Source: Paraburkholderia phytofirmans PsJN (GTDB lineage Bacteria > Pseudomonadota > Gammaproteobacteria > Burkholderiales > Burkholderiaceae). From it: 64,000 nt of DNA. Below the pieces are notes generated by a model. The model saw only the letters and a list, made by a program, of their open reading frames with translations, did not search any database and was not told where the DNA came from. The stretch spans positions 2,418,001 to 2,482,000 of the forward strand of contig NC_010681.1 in NCBI RefSeq assembly GCF_000020125.1, written 5' to 3'. Made by a program: the position numbers and the translations under genes. This document shows, piece by piece, positions 26,072-34,333 of this stretch (positions are counted from its first letter, which is position 1; every line of letters begins with the position of its first letter).

Positions 26072-26611
26072 ATGACGCCGACCCCACACGCGACTCCCGA
26101 CGCCGATGCTCACATCGACGTCAAACAGCAATTCCGTCAAGCCATGGCGCACCTCAGCGCCGCCGTGAACGTGATCACGACAGCCGGCCCGCACGGACGT
26201 TGCGGCGTAACCGCAAGCGCCGTGTGCTCCGTGACCGACGCGCCGCCCACGCTGCTCGTCTGCCTGAACCGGTCGAGCGCGATGCACGCGACTTTCCAGA
26301 GCAACCGGCACGTTTGCGTGAACGTGCTGCCCGGCGAGCACGAACTGCTCGCGCGCCACTTCGCGGGCATGACTCAGGTGCCGATGGAAGAACGCTTCGG
26401 TTGGCCGATCTGGGATGAAGGCACGCGCGGCGTACCGGTCCTGCGCGACGCGCTGGCGAGTCTGCAAGGCGAGATCGTCGACCTGAAGGAAGTCGGCTCG
26501 CACTCGGTGATGTTCGTGAAGACCACACGCATCAGCGTGCGCAGCGATGGCGACGGGTTGATCTACTTCGATCGCAACTTCCATCGCATCAAACGCGTGG
26601 CATCGCATTGA
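26072..26611 (+). CDS. iacG: Flavin reductase of the IAA monooxygenase (IacG)
   Basis: A 179-residue flavin reductase-like (HpaC family) protein that supplies reduced flavin to a partner monooxygenase. Family features are FRQAMAHLSAAVNVITTAGP, GVTASAVCSVTDAPPTLLVC, the NVLPGEHELLARHFAG loop, and a C-terminal LIYFDRNFHRI. ATG 26072 is chosen; the longer upstream frame has no family similarity. It stands alone, not in the iacA operon, with its own promoter region. It is convergent with the LysR gene at 26640. Confidence 0.92.
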   Translation: MTPTPHATPDADAHIDVKQQFRQAMAHLSAAVNVITTAGPHGRCGVTASAVCSVTDAPPTLLVCLNRSSAMHATFQSNRHVCVNVLPGEHELLARHFAGMTQVPMEERFGWPIWDEGTRGVPVLRDALASLQGEIVDLKEVGSHSVMFVKTTRISVRSDGDGLIYFDRNFHRIKRVASH

Positions 26612-26639
26612 TTACGCACAGTGGTGGCGCGTGCGGCGG

Positions 26640-27572
26640 TCAGAGCACGTCCGCGCGATCGGTGTCGAACTGGAAAACCGGCGCCGACGCGACGGCTTCG
26701 ACGAAACAGTCGATCAGATAATCGCAGGCCGACGTATTCAACGCGTCGCGCCGCGAGATGATCCCCACCGACACGCGCGGCAACGTTTCACGCACCGGCA
26801 CCGAGACGATGCGCTCGCGAATCCAGTCGGTCTCGAGAAAACTCTTCGGGCAACAAGAGAGAAGATTGCTGTTGACCGACAGCGAAAAGCTCGCGCTGAA
26901 CGAGCTGCACTCCACAACCACGCGCGGCGCAGTCGCCCCATGCTGCACGAAGAAATCCTGCAACGACTGCCCGATGCTTTCGGGTGTCGTGTTCAGCATC
27001 CAGTCCGCACCTTCCAGATCCGCGATCGACCGCGCATTCGCCAACGGATGCGCCTTGCGCGCCGAGATAATCAGTTCGCACTCGAGCAACGAGCGGAACA
27101 TGAACTCCGGCGCGAGCTTCTTTTCATCGACGATCGCAATGACGAAATCCAGCGAGCCGTCGCGCAGCCGCGCGAGCGCTGCGGTCAGAAAACCTTCCTG
27201 AACCGAGAGCCGGGTCTTCGGCATGCGCTGCCGGAACGTATGGATCGCGCGTGACAGGTACTTCAACGACACGAGCGGCGTGACCGCGCACGAGACCGTG
27301 CCGCCCTCCTGGCCTGAGAGCAGCACCACATCGTCTTTCGCATGCTGCATCTCGGCGAGGATCAGTTTCGCCCGCGTGTAGACGGCCTGACCGTACTGCG
27401 TGAGCTGTGCGCCACGCGCGCTGCGCGTTACGAGCGGCACGCCCAGTTCCTGTTCGAACTCGCGGATCGCCTTGGTCAATGCGGGCTGGGACAGGCACAC
27501 CGTTTTGGCCGCGGCGCGAATGCTGCCGTGCTGGGCAATCGCCACTAGAGCGCGCAACTGGTTGTATTTCAC
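26640..27572 (-). CDS. LysR-family regulator (candidate IacR1)
   Basis: A LysR regulator of 310 residues if begun at GTG 27572 (VKYNQLRALVAIAQHGSI), where the conserved domain starts; an ATG at 27695 would add 41 residues with no LysR character. HTH: IRAAAKTVCLSQPALTKAIRE; effector domain with SCAVTPLVSLKYLSRAIHTF. It sits between iacG and a divergent MFS gene, and a perfect GATAAC-N5-GTTATC palindrome lies in the gap. It is a candidate for the LysR regulator reported in Paraburkholderia iac clusters; the other candidate is at 14668. Confidence 0.82.
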   Translation of the reverse strand: MKYNQLRALVAIAQHGSIRAAAKTVCLSQPALTKAIREFEQELGVPLVTRSARGAQLTQYGQAVYTRAKLILAEMQHAKDDVVLLSGQEGGTVSCAVTPLVSLKYLSRAIHTFRQRMPKTRLSVQEGFLTAALARLRDGSLDFVIAIVDEKKLAPEFMFRSLLECELIISARKAHPLANARSIADLEGADWMLNTTPESIGQSLQDFFVQHGATAPRVVVECSSFSASFSLSVNSNLLSCCPKSFLETDWIRERIVSVPVRETLPRVSVGIISRRDALNTSACDYLIDCFVEAVASAPVFQFDTDRADVL

Positions 27573-27729
27573 GGGCGTGAGCAGTCGTTTGAACCGGTAG
27601 TGGAAGGGATCACGTTCGAAGCCGGAGCGGCGACTGAAGGCTTGAACCGATGGTACACCGCGATAAAAACCCCGGCCATGCTCCCAAATACTCATTGCCC
27701 ATGCCGGTCACAGCCGTGCCGTCGGACGC

Positions 27730-27746
27730 GATAACCCTGCGTTATC
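27730..27746. promoter_or_regulatory. Perfect palindrome GATAAC-N5-GTTATC (candidate LysR box)
   Basis: GATAAC (27730-27735), CCTGC, GTTATC (27741-27746). The inner TAACCCTGCGTTA satisfies the T-N11-A rule for LysR sites. It lies in the 318-bp divergent gap between the LysR gene and the MFS gene; the rest of that gap shows AT-rich promoter-like sequence and no gene. Confidence 0.55.
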
Positions 27747-27890
27747 ACAATAAGAAAAAGCAAATCCAGTTGTTTTTTTGTTCTCCCTAGACTTTTCATG
27801 TCGTCGTCATCAAAGGCGCTGCGCACTCGAAGCGTTGTCGACGTGTCCCAAAGCATCACGGTCTGATTTACCTTCACAGGGATCCCGTTC

Positions 27891-29213
27891 ATGAAGTCAC
27901 CGTCACTCAGTTCCTCACTGCACGATGTCAGTCACGGCACCACGCGCGGCGCTTCGACTCGCGGCCTGATCGTCGCCACGACCATCGGCAACGCATTCGA
28001 ATTCTTCGATCTCACGGTCTACAGTTTTTTCGCCGTGCTGCTCGGCAAACTGTTTTTCCCGCTCGCTTCGTCGCAGCAGCAGTTGCTGCTCTCTGTGGGC
28101 ACGTTCGGCATCGGCTTCGTTGCGCGGCCGCTGGGCGGCGTGCTGTTCGGCGTGCTGGCCGATCGCTTCGGCCGCATCGCCGCGATGAACCTCACGCTCG
28201 TCACGATGGCGGTCGGCACCGGCCTGATCGGCGTGATGCCTACCTACGCGCAAATCGGCATCGCGGCGCCGCTCGCGATCGTCGCCGCACGCTTGCTGCA
28301 AGGCTTCTCCGCAGGCGGCGAAGTGGGCGTGGCCACGACGCTGCTCGCCGAGCGCGCCTCCACCGGACGGCGCGGCTTCATTACGAGTTGGCAGTTCGCG
28401 AGCCAGGGCGCGGCCGCGCTGGCGGGCTCGCTGGTCGGCTTCCTGCTCTCGCATTACCTCGACAAGGCATCGCTCGAAGCCTGGGGTTGGCGCATTCCGT
28501 TCCTTGCGGGCATTCTGATCGCGCCGCTCGGCCTGTATCTGCGCTCGCGTCTCGGCGCCGAAGGTGACAAAAGCGACGCGCCCGCCGATGCCGCGCGCGA
28601 CTCCGCCGGCGTGCTGAAGACCGTGATGACACGCGACTGGCGGCTCGTGCTGGTGGCGTTCCTGCTCGTGATAGGCGGCACTTCCGCGCATTTCATCGTG
28701 ATCTATTACATGTCCACGTATGCGATCAAGGTGCTGCATCTGCCCATGGACGTCGCCTTGTGGTGCGGGATTCTCGCGGGAGCCGTGATGCTGGTGATGT
28801 CACCGGTGGGCGGCATCTGGTCCGACATGTATGGACGCAAACGCGTCACGTTCATCTCGCGCCTGCTGCTGACGCTGCTGATCCTGCCAGGCTTCTATCT
28901 GATCGAGCACGCGCCTTCGGTTAGCACGCTCTATCTCGTCGTCTGCGGACTTGCCGCGCTGCACTCCATAAACGCGGGCGCGAACGGCACCTTGCTGCCC
29001 GAGATGTTTCCTCGCAGCACGCGCGCCACGGGACTGTCGATCGCGTATGCCGCGGGCGTGTCCATCTTCGGCGGCTTTGCGCAGTTCATCGTCACGTGGC
29101 TCATCCAGAGCACCGGCAATCCAGCCGCGCCGGCGTGGTACGTGATCGCTTGCGGCGTACTGTCGCTGATCGCGCTGCTGTTCGTGGTCGACCGTACGCG
29201 TCAGGATATTTGA
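27891..29213 (+). CDS. MFS transporter (MHS family)
   Basis: A 440-residue 12-TM metabolite:H+ symporter. NAFEFFDLTVYSFFAVLLGK in TM1, FGVLADRFGRIAAMN in the TM2-3 loop, LLQGFSAGGEVGVATTLLAE in TM4-5 and IWSDMYGRKRVTF after TM8. It is divergent from the LysR at 26640 and followed 45 bp later by an amidase gene, so transporter and amidase are probably one operon. An aromatic acid or amide related to IAA is a reasonable but unproven substrate. It is clearly a paralogue, not a copy, of the MFS gene at 17929. Confidence 0.88.
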   Translation: MKSPSLSSSLHDVSHGTTRGASTRGLIVATTIGNAFEFFDLTVYSFFAVLLGKLFFPLASSQQQLLLSVGTFGIGFVARPLGGVLFGVLADRFGRIAAMNLTLVTMAVGTGLIGVMPTYAQIGIAAPLAIVAARLLQGFSAGGEVGVATTLLAERASTGRRGFITSWQFASQGAAALAGSLVGFLLSHYLDKASLEAWGWRIPFLAGILIAPLGLYLRSRLGAEGDKSDAPADAARDSAGVLKTVMTRDWRLVLVAFLLVIGGTSAHFIVIYYMSTYAIKVLHLPMDVALWCGILAGAVMLVMSPVGGIWSDMYGRKRVTFISRLLLTLLILPGFYLIEHAPSVSTLYLVVCGLAALHSINAGANGTLLPEMFPRSTRATGLSIAYAAGVSIFGGFAQFIVTWLIQSTGNPAAPAWYVIACGVLSLIALLFVVDRTRQDI

Positions 29214-29258
29214 GCCGCGACCCACGCGTCATTCACTCTTCTTTAACGCGAAATTCTC

Positions 29259-30722
29259 ATGTCAGACACTCTCCATGCCGATGCACCGCTCGCCACGGGC
29301 AACGAACTTTGCGATCTGTCCGCCGTCACCTTGCTGGACCTGCAACGCAAAAAATCCGTAAGCGCCGTCGAGATACTCGATGCCCATCTCTCGCGTATCG
29401 ATACCGTGAACCCGCAGGTCAACGCGCTGGTGACGATCGCCGATCCCGTCACGCTGCGTGCGCGCGCCGCCGAAATCGACTCGCAATGGTCGCGCGGCAT
29501 CTGGCAAGGTCCACTGCACGGGTTGCCGGTTTCGCAAAAAGATTTAACCGCGACGCAAGGGGTGCGCACCACGTTCGGCTCGAAAATCTTCAAACATCAT
29601 GTGCCGCAACACAGTGCGCTGATCGCGCGCCGTTGCGATGCGGCGGGCGCATTGATGATCGGCAAATCGAACACGCCGGAATTCGGCGCCGGCTCGCACA
29701 CCTTCAACGAAGTATTTGGCGTGACGCGTAATCCGTGGGACCTGAGCAAATCGGCGGGCGGCAGTAGCGGCGGCGCTGCTGCGTCGGTGGCGTGCGGAAT
29801 GAGCCCGCTCGCGTGCGGTAGCGACATGGGCGGGTCGCTGCGTAATCCGGCTGCGTGGAATGCGGTGGTTGGCTTGCGTCCCTCGCCGGGACGCGTGCCG
29901 CGCGCGCCGGATTTAAACGGCTGGGCCACGCTCGGCGTGGATGGGCCGATGGCGCGTGACGTCGCCGACACGGCGTTGTTGTTGAGCGCAATCGCCGGTC
30001 CTTCCGGTGAAACCGCGACTGAAATCAGCGAGCCCGGTTCGCGCTTCGCGCTGTCGTTGCAACGCGATTTTCGCGGCACGCGCATCGCCATGTCGGTGCA
30101 GCTTGCGGGCCTCGCCGTCGATCCCGAGATTCAGCGCGCCGTGCACGCGCAGTCCGCTGTGTTCGAGTCCATGGGCTGCGAGGTCGAATTCGCCGACCCT
30201 GATCTCGGCGACGCCGAAGACGTGTTCCGCATGGAACGTGCGTGGATGATCGGCAGTCTGGTCGATCGGCTCGATGAGGACGCACGCGCGCAATTGAAAC
30301 CGGAGATCGAAGCGGAGTGCCGCCTGCATCGCTCGCTCTCGGCCGCGGATCTCGGCGACATGTTCGTGCGCAAGACCGCACTGTTCGAGCGCATGCGACG
30401 CTTCATGGACAACCATGCGTTCTATGTGCTCCCCGCCACGCAGATGCTGCCTTTCGATGCCGGGTTGCGCTGGCCCGCCGAATTCATGGGCACGCATTAC
30501 GGCTCGTATATCGACTGGATGCGCATCTGCTGGTACCTGTCGTCCACCGAATCGCCGGTGCTGGCGCTGCCGTGCGGCTTCAGCGCGTCGGGACTGCCGA
30601 TCGGCCTGCAGATCGCCGGACGCTTTCGCGACGATTGGGGCCTGCTGCAATTCGGTCACGCCTATGAGGCAGCGGCGTCACTTGAAGCGATGCGGCCGCC
30701 ATTGATCGGCAATTCGCGTTAA
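29259..30722 (+). CDS. Amidase-signature hydrolase (second amidase of the region)
   Basis: A full-length 487-residue amidase-signature enzyme. Lys in GLPVSQKDLTATQG, the Gly/Ser motif SAGGSSGGAAASVA and nucleophile region GSDMGGSLRNPAAW give the Ser-cisSer-Lys triad. It has the N-terminal helical region lacking in IacH. It follows the MFS gene in what looks like an uptake-and-hydrolysis pair. Given the neighbourhood it might release IAA from indole-3-acetamide or another conjugate; that is inference, as the family covers many amides. Confidence 0.88.
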   Translation: MSDTLHADAPLATGNELCDLSAVTLLDLQRKKSVSAVEILDAHLSRIDTVNPQVNALVTIADPVTLRARAAEIDSQWSRGIWQGPLHGLPVSQKDLTATQGVRTTFGSKIFKHHVPQHSALIARRCDAAGALMIGKSNTPEFGAGSHTFNEVFGVTRNPWDLSKSAGGSSGGAAASVACGMSPLACGSDMGGSLRNPAAWNAVVGLRPSPGRVPRAPDLNGWATLGVDGPMARDVADTALLLSAIAGPSGETATEISEPGSRFALSLQRDFRGTRIAMSVQLAGLAVDPEIQRAVHAQSAVFESMGCEVEFADPDLGDAEDVFRMERAWMIGSLVDRLDEDARAQLKPEIEAECRLHRSLSAADLGDMFVRKTALFERMRRFMDNHAFYVLPATQMLPFDAGLRWPAEFMGTHYGSYIDWMRICWYLSSTESPVLALPCGFSASGLPIGLQIAGRFRDDWGLLQFGHAYEAAASLEAMRPPLIGNSR

Positions 30723-30748
30723 CCACCCTTTACCCAAGAGGTTCTTCT

Positions 30749-30773
30749 GGCAGCCGGTTTTCCGCCGGCTGCC
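30749..30773 (+). terminator. Hairpin between amidase and porin genes
   Basis: GGCAGCCGG (30749-30757) and CCGGCTGCC (30765-30773) form a perfect 9-bp stem shortly after the amidase stop. No T-run follows, so this is a possible terminator or mRNA 3'-end stabiliser. Confidence 0.45.
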
Positions 30774-30853
30774 GGCAGGCGAGCAACGCGTGGTTCGCGG
30801 GAGCGAACACGTCCGTCACTTTTCGCACTTTCTCCACATGAGCGTCAGACAAC

Positions 30854-32056
30854 ATGAAAAAAACGCTACTGGCAGTATGTTTTGTCGCGGCCTTTCCGGC
30901 ATTTGTGCACGCACAGAGTGCCGTCACGCTATACGGCATTATCGATGAAGGTGTGAGTTATACGAGCAATGCGGCGACGCCCAATAGCAACGGCAGCGTC
31001 TCGGGCCACAGCGCGGTGCGTCTGTTGAGCGGCGTGATGCAACAAAGCCGCTGGGGTTTGCGCGGCTCGGAAGATCTCGGCGGGGGCATGAAGGCGATCT
31101 TCATGCTGGAGAACGGTTTCGACGCCAGCACCGGCAAGTTCGGCCAGGGCGGGTTGCTGTTCGGCAAGAAGGCATGGGTGGGATTATCCGGTGCATTCGG
31201 CACGGTGACGCTCGGGCGCCAATACGATACCAACGTCGACATTCTCGGCCCATTCGAAGTGGGTGATCAATGGGGCGGCTACATGGCCGCGCATCCGGGC
31301 GATCTCGACAACATCAACAACACCAACTCGACCAATAACTCGATCAAGTTCACCAGCAATACGTATGGCGGGCTGACGCTGGAAGCGCTATACAGCCTTG
31401 GCGGCGTGGCCGGCAACTTCTCGCGCAATCGCATCTGGTCGGTGTCGGCGGGTTATGTGAACGGACCGTTGGCATTGGGGGTGGGATATCTCGACGTCGC
31501 CAATCCGAATACGTCTTTCTTCGGCAGCATGGGCAGTCCCGCCGCAACGGCGAACGGCGTGCCGGGGAGCAATATGTTGTCGCCGGTTTATTCGGGCTAT
31601 GCGTCGGCAAAATCCATGCACGTGATCGGCGCGGGCGCGTCCTACCTTTTCGGCGCCGCGACTTTCGGCGCGACGTATTCGAATACGAGCTTTCGCGATC
31701 TCGGGGATTTGTCTTCGGGACCGAATCCGGCTGGTTTGAGCGGCAACGCCACGTTGAATAACGCCGAGGTTAACTTCAAGTATCAGATCACGTCGGATCT
31801 GTTATGCGGGTTCGCGTATGACTATACGAAAGGAAGCTCGGTGAAGGGCATGACGGGGGCGAGTTATCATCAGTTCGCGTCGGGCATCGATTACTTCGTG
31901 TCGAAGCGTACGGATGTTTATCTGGTTGGCGTTTATCAGAAGGCGTCGGGCACCGATTCGACGGGGAAACAGGCGGTTGCCGCCATCAACGGGCCGTCTG
32001 CTTCGGCGGATGACAAGCAGGCGGTGGTGCGGATTGGGATGCGGCATAAATTCTGA
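30854..32056 (+). CDS. Outer-membrane porin (OmpC/Opc type)
   Basis: A 400-residue trimeric general porin of the betaproteobacterial type. A signal peptide (MKKTLLAVCFVAAFPAFVHA) is followed by QSAVTLYGIIDEGVSYTSN, the standard mature start. SRWGLRGSEDLGGGMKAIFM, FGKKAWVGLSGAFGTVTLGR and the C-terminal VVRIGMRHKF, which ends in the Phe needed for barrel assembly, complete the picture. Unusually Asn/Thr-rich loops (DNINNTNSTNNSIKF) occur near residue 155. Lying after the transporter-amidase pair, it may serve substrate entry, but Burkholderia genomes carry many such porins. Confidence 0.93.
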   Translation: MKKTLLAVCFVAAFPAFVHAQSAVTLYGIIDEGVSYTSNAATPNSNGSVSGHSAVRLLSGVMQQSRWGLRGSEDLGGGMKAIFMLENGFDASTGKFGQGGLLFGKKAWVGLSGAFGTVTLGRQYDTNVDILGPFEVGDQWGGYMAAHPGDLDNINNTNSTNNSIKFTSNTYGGLTLEALYSLGGVAGNFSRNRIWSVSAGYVNGPLALGVGYLDVANPNTSFFGSMGSPAATANGVPGSNMLSPVYSGYASAKSMHVIGAGASYLFGAATFGATYSNTSFRDLGDLSSGPNPAGLSGNATLNNAEVNFKYQITSDLLCGFAYDYTKGSSVKGMTGASYHQFASGIDYFVSKRTDVYLVGVYQKASGTDSTGKQAVAAINGPSASADDKQAVVRIGMRHKF

Positions 32057-32134
32057 TTCTGGCCCACAGAAGCGGTGGCTCGCTGTGTATTTGCGGAGCC
32101 CCCGCTCCCCACTCTGCGCGTGAATCGAGGTTGC

Positions 32135-32305
32135 TCCCGTCCGCAACCACCCGTACCGCCCGTCCATCCCCTCCCCGCTCTGCGCCGACACCTGAAAGAT
32201 TTCTATTTGCGGATTGACACGCTTCGCATACGCGATGCAGCGCTCTACATCGAAGCGCAAATGCAGCAGCAAGTCGATCTTGTTCAGCAACAGCAGCGAA
32301 CCAGA
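32135..32305 (-). pseudogene. hypB: hypB relic (C-terminal fragment)
   Basis: On the minus strand the text SGSLLLLNKIDLLLHL, then FDVERCIAYAKRVNPQIEIF, then QVSAQSGEGMDG is the C-terminal part of the hydrogenase nickel-insertion GTPase HypB (NKxD motif plus the VSA.(S/T)GEGMD ending). The GTP-binding P-loop half is absent and no start codon or ribosome-binding site precedes the fragment, so it is a remnant. No other hydrogenase gene is visible. The surrounding 32057-32351 holds no other gene. Confidence 0.65.
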
Positions 32306-32351
32306 CGCCGCGCCGCCGCCCGATGGACGACGCGGCGCATCACCTCCTCAG

Positions 32352-32750
32352 CTACTTCACATTGAACGCATAGTCGCCATGGGTGCGATGCCCGTCCGAC
32401 GCCACGGCCACCCAGTGCACCGTATAGTGACCGGCCGCGAGCGTCGGCAGCGGCACGGTGATCAATGCGCGTTGATGCTCATCGACGGTGGCCTTCTCCG
32501 TGTTGACCTGCTTGCCGCTCGCGTCGGTCACCGTCAGCGAACTGAACGCCGCTTCGAGTGGGCCGTCGAACATCACCCGCACCTGCGCGGGTGACGCCAC
32601 CGTTGCGCCGGCTCCTGGCTCCTGCTTCTGCGGGAACACATGCGCGAACGCCGCGCTGGCAAATGCAAGGGCGGCGAACAGCGCCGCCAGTTTCGCCACG
32701 GCATGTGTGCCACGCGAACGCGGATGTTTCATCGTGTCATTCATCATCAC
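32352..32750 (-). CDS. CopC-family periplasmic copper-binding protein
   Basis: A 132-residue secreted CopC/YobA-type protein. The signal peptide ends in ASAAFA, leaving a mature N-terminal His (HVFPQKQEPGAGATV), the copper(II) ligand of the family; DGPLEAAFSSLTV and the C-terminal ASDGHRTHGDYAFNV supply the rest of the cupredoxin-like fold and the second His site. No CopD membrane protein follows. It is third in an apparent operon with a beta-barrel-like protein and a DUF2946 protein. The start MMMNDTM at 32750 has an AGGAGAG ribosome-binding site. Confidence 0.88.
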   Translation of the reverse strand: MMMNDTMKHPRSRGTHAVAKLAALFAALAFASAAFAHVFPQKQEPGAGATVASPAQVRVMFDGPLEAAFSSLTVTDASGKQVNTEKATVDEHQRALITVPLPTLAAGHYTVHWVAVASDGHRTHGDYAFNVK

Positions 32751-32759
32751 TCTCCTGCT

Positions 32760-33653
32760 TTACTGGAACAGCGGTTTGCCGATCGTGGTCGGCGCCACGT
32801 CGTCGAAGAAGATATGCGCCTGGACCAGAATGCCCACATGCGAGCCGCTCGCACGATTGATCGGGATTTGCGCCTCCACGCCGAACTGCCCATAACGGTT
32901 GATCCAGATGAAGCCCGGATTGACCGTGCCGGTCGTTTGTCCCTGGCTGCGGGACAACGGAATTTCCACCAGCGGAATCAGATTGGCGAACGGCTGCGGC
33001 AACCCGACATCGCGCACATGCTGTTGCAGATACGGCAAGCTGTATTGCACGGTGAAGCCGTAGTTGAAGGCGTTCGGTTGTCCCGCGCCGGTGGTGAGCG
33101 CCGGTCCCGCTTCGCCGGTGATGGCGAGCGGCCGCAGATACGCCAGCGAGTCGGGCAGATCGCCCATGCCCTTGCCGGCATAGATGGTCGGCGAGATCGT
33201 CGAGAAGTTGTCGGCGATGGCGCGGCTGCCCGTGCCGCCGAGTTCGGCATTCACGCCGACCGAGGTCATGAACTCGTGCGCGTCGTTGACGTACAGCAGG
33301 TACTTCAGGCCGACCCCGAAGTTGTCGAAACCGCGCGCCCGCGGATTGTTCTGCATCGCATACGTGCCGTCGACGGACACCGCGAGCCGCGGCGTGATCA
33401 GCTTGTCGTACTCGAAGTCGAAGGTGTTGATGCTCTGGTCGCCGTCGTCGCCGGGCACGCGTTGATGGCCGAACTGCAGGTTGGCTTCGTCGCCGACGCC
33501 GGGGTCGTCGACGGCCATCGTCGCCGGGAAAACGCGGTTGCCCGCAATGGCGTGGGCGCCGGCGAGCGTCGGCGCGCATAGCAAGACGCCGGCGGCGGCG
33601 AGAAGCGCCGCCGAGCGCAGCGGCTGCGCGCGGGGCGTTGAGAGGATACGCAT
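32760..33653 (-). CDS. Outer-membrane beta-barrel-like protein, copper-associated
   Basis: A 297-residue exported protein. A signal peptide (MRILSTPRAQPLRSAALLAA and on to TLAGAHA) is followed by many alternating strands: DKLITPRLAVSVDGTYAM, GFDNFGVGLKYLLYVND, PGFIWINRYGQFGVEAQI and a C-terminal SHVGILVQAHIFFDD. The pattern fits an outer-membrane barrel of the MetA/transporter-like type, function unknown. It is 9 bp upstream of the CopC gene and probably co-transcribed, so a link with copper or another metal is plausible. Confidence 0.7.
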   Translation of the reverse strand: MRILSTPRAQPLRSAALLAAAGVLLCAPTLAGAHAIAGNRVFPATMAVDDPGVGDEANLQFGHQRVPGDDGDQSINTFDFEYDKLITPRLAVSVDGTYAMQNNPRARGFDNFGVGLKYLLYVNDAHEFMTSVGVNAELGGTGSRAIADNFSTISPTIYAGKGMGDLPDSLAYLRPLAITGEAGPALTTGAGQPNAFNYGFTVQYSLPYLQQHVRDVGLPQPFANLIPLVEIPLSRSQGQTTGTVNPGFIWINRYGQFGVEAQIPINRASGSHVGILVQAHIFFDDVAPTTIGKPLFQ

Positions 33654-33759
33654 GATCGATCCTGTTTCATAAGTCGTGACAATGCCGGCGCGCACAGTCG
33701 ACAGGGACGTGCGGCGGCAGCCGCGATGCATTCGCTGCATCGCGCCGTGGTGACTCGAA

Positions 33760-34203
33760 TCAGGATGCGAACGGAGGGGCGCGGGGTTGGGCGAAAGTAA
33801 GCGGCTCGACGCGGCGCACGCTTTCGAAGCGGGTCGCGACGGTGTGCTGCAAAGCGCGGACGGTGACGACGAACAGCGCCTCCACGCTCGGCACGGCCGG
33901 CATGTGGGCGAGCAGGCTGCAATAACCGCAGGCGTCGCCGTCGGACATGGCCGCGTGGTCCGTGTGTTTGCCGGCCGCCTGATCGGGCGCGTTCGACACG
34001 TCCGACGACACCCCGGGCATGTCCTTGCGCATGGAGTCCATCGACCCCATCGCCCCCATCGACGGCATATCGCAATGCTCGTCCGACATGGCGCTTTCGT
34101 CGGCGTGCGCGGCGAGCGTGTGCGAGATCGTCGGCGCGAGCGTGGCCATCAGGATCGCGAACAATCCCAGCCAACTGCCGATCTTCCGATAGAAACGACT
34201 CAC
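33760..34203 (-). CDS. DUF2946-family protein with Met/His-rich segment
   Basis: A 147-residue exported or membrane-anchored protein. One N-terminal hydrophobic helix (WLGLFAILMATLAPTISHTL) is followed by a Met/His/Asp-rich stretch (DEHCDMPSMGAMGSMDSM) and the DUF2946 CGYCSLLAHMP motif. The Met-rich part looks suited to copper(I) binding; DUF2946 genes are frequently found with copper genes. It is probably the first gene of the operon with the barrel and CopC genes. Molecular function is unknown. Confidence 0.75.
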   Translation of the reverse strand: MSRFYRKIGSWLGLFAILMATLAPTISHTLAAHADESAMSDEHCDMPSMGAMGSMDSMRKDMPGVSSDVSNAPDQAAGKHTDHAAMSDGDACGYCSLLAHMPAVPSVEALFVVTVRALQHTVATRFESVRRVEPLTFAQPRAPPFAS

Positions 34204-34333
34204 GATGCGCCCGGCGACACGATGGGGAAGCTGTCGCGGATTATGCCACGGTCAATAGAGCAAACTGCCGACGGCAAACCCGCCACGGACGGTGGACAAT
34301 GCGTTTCATCCCGGCTCCCGGCACGGAGTGTCC

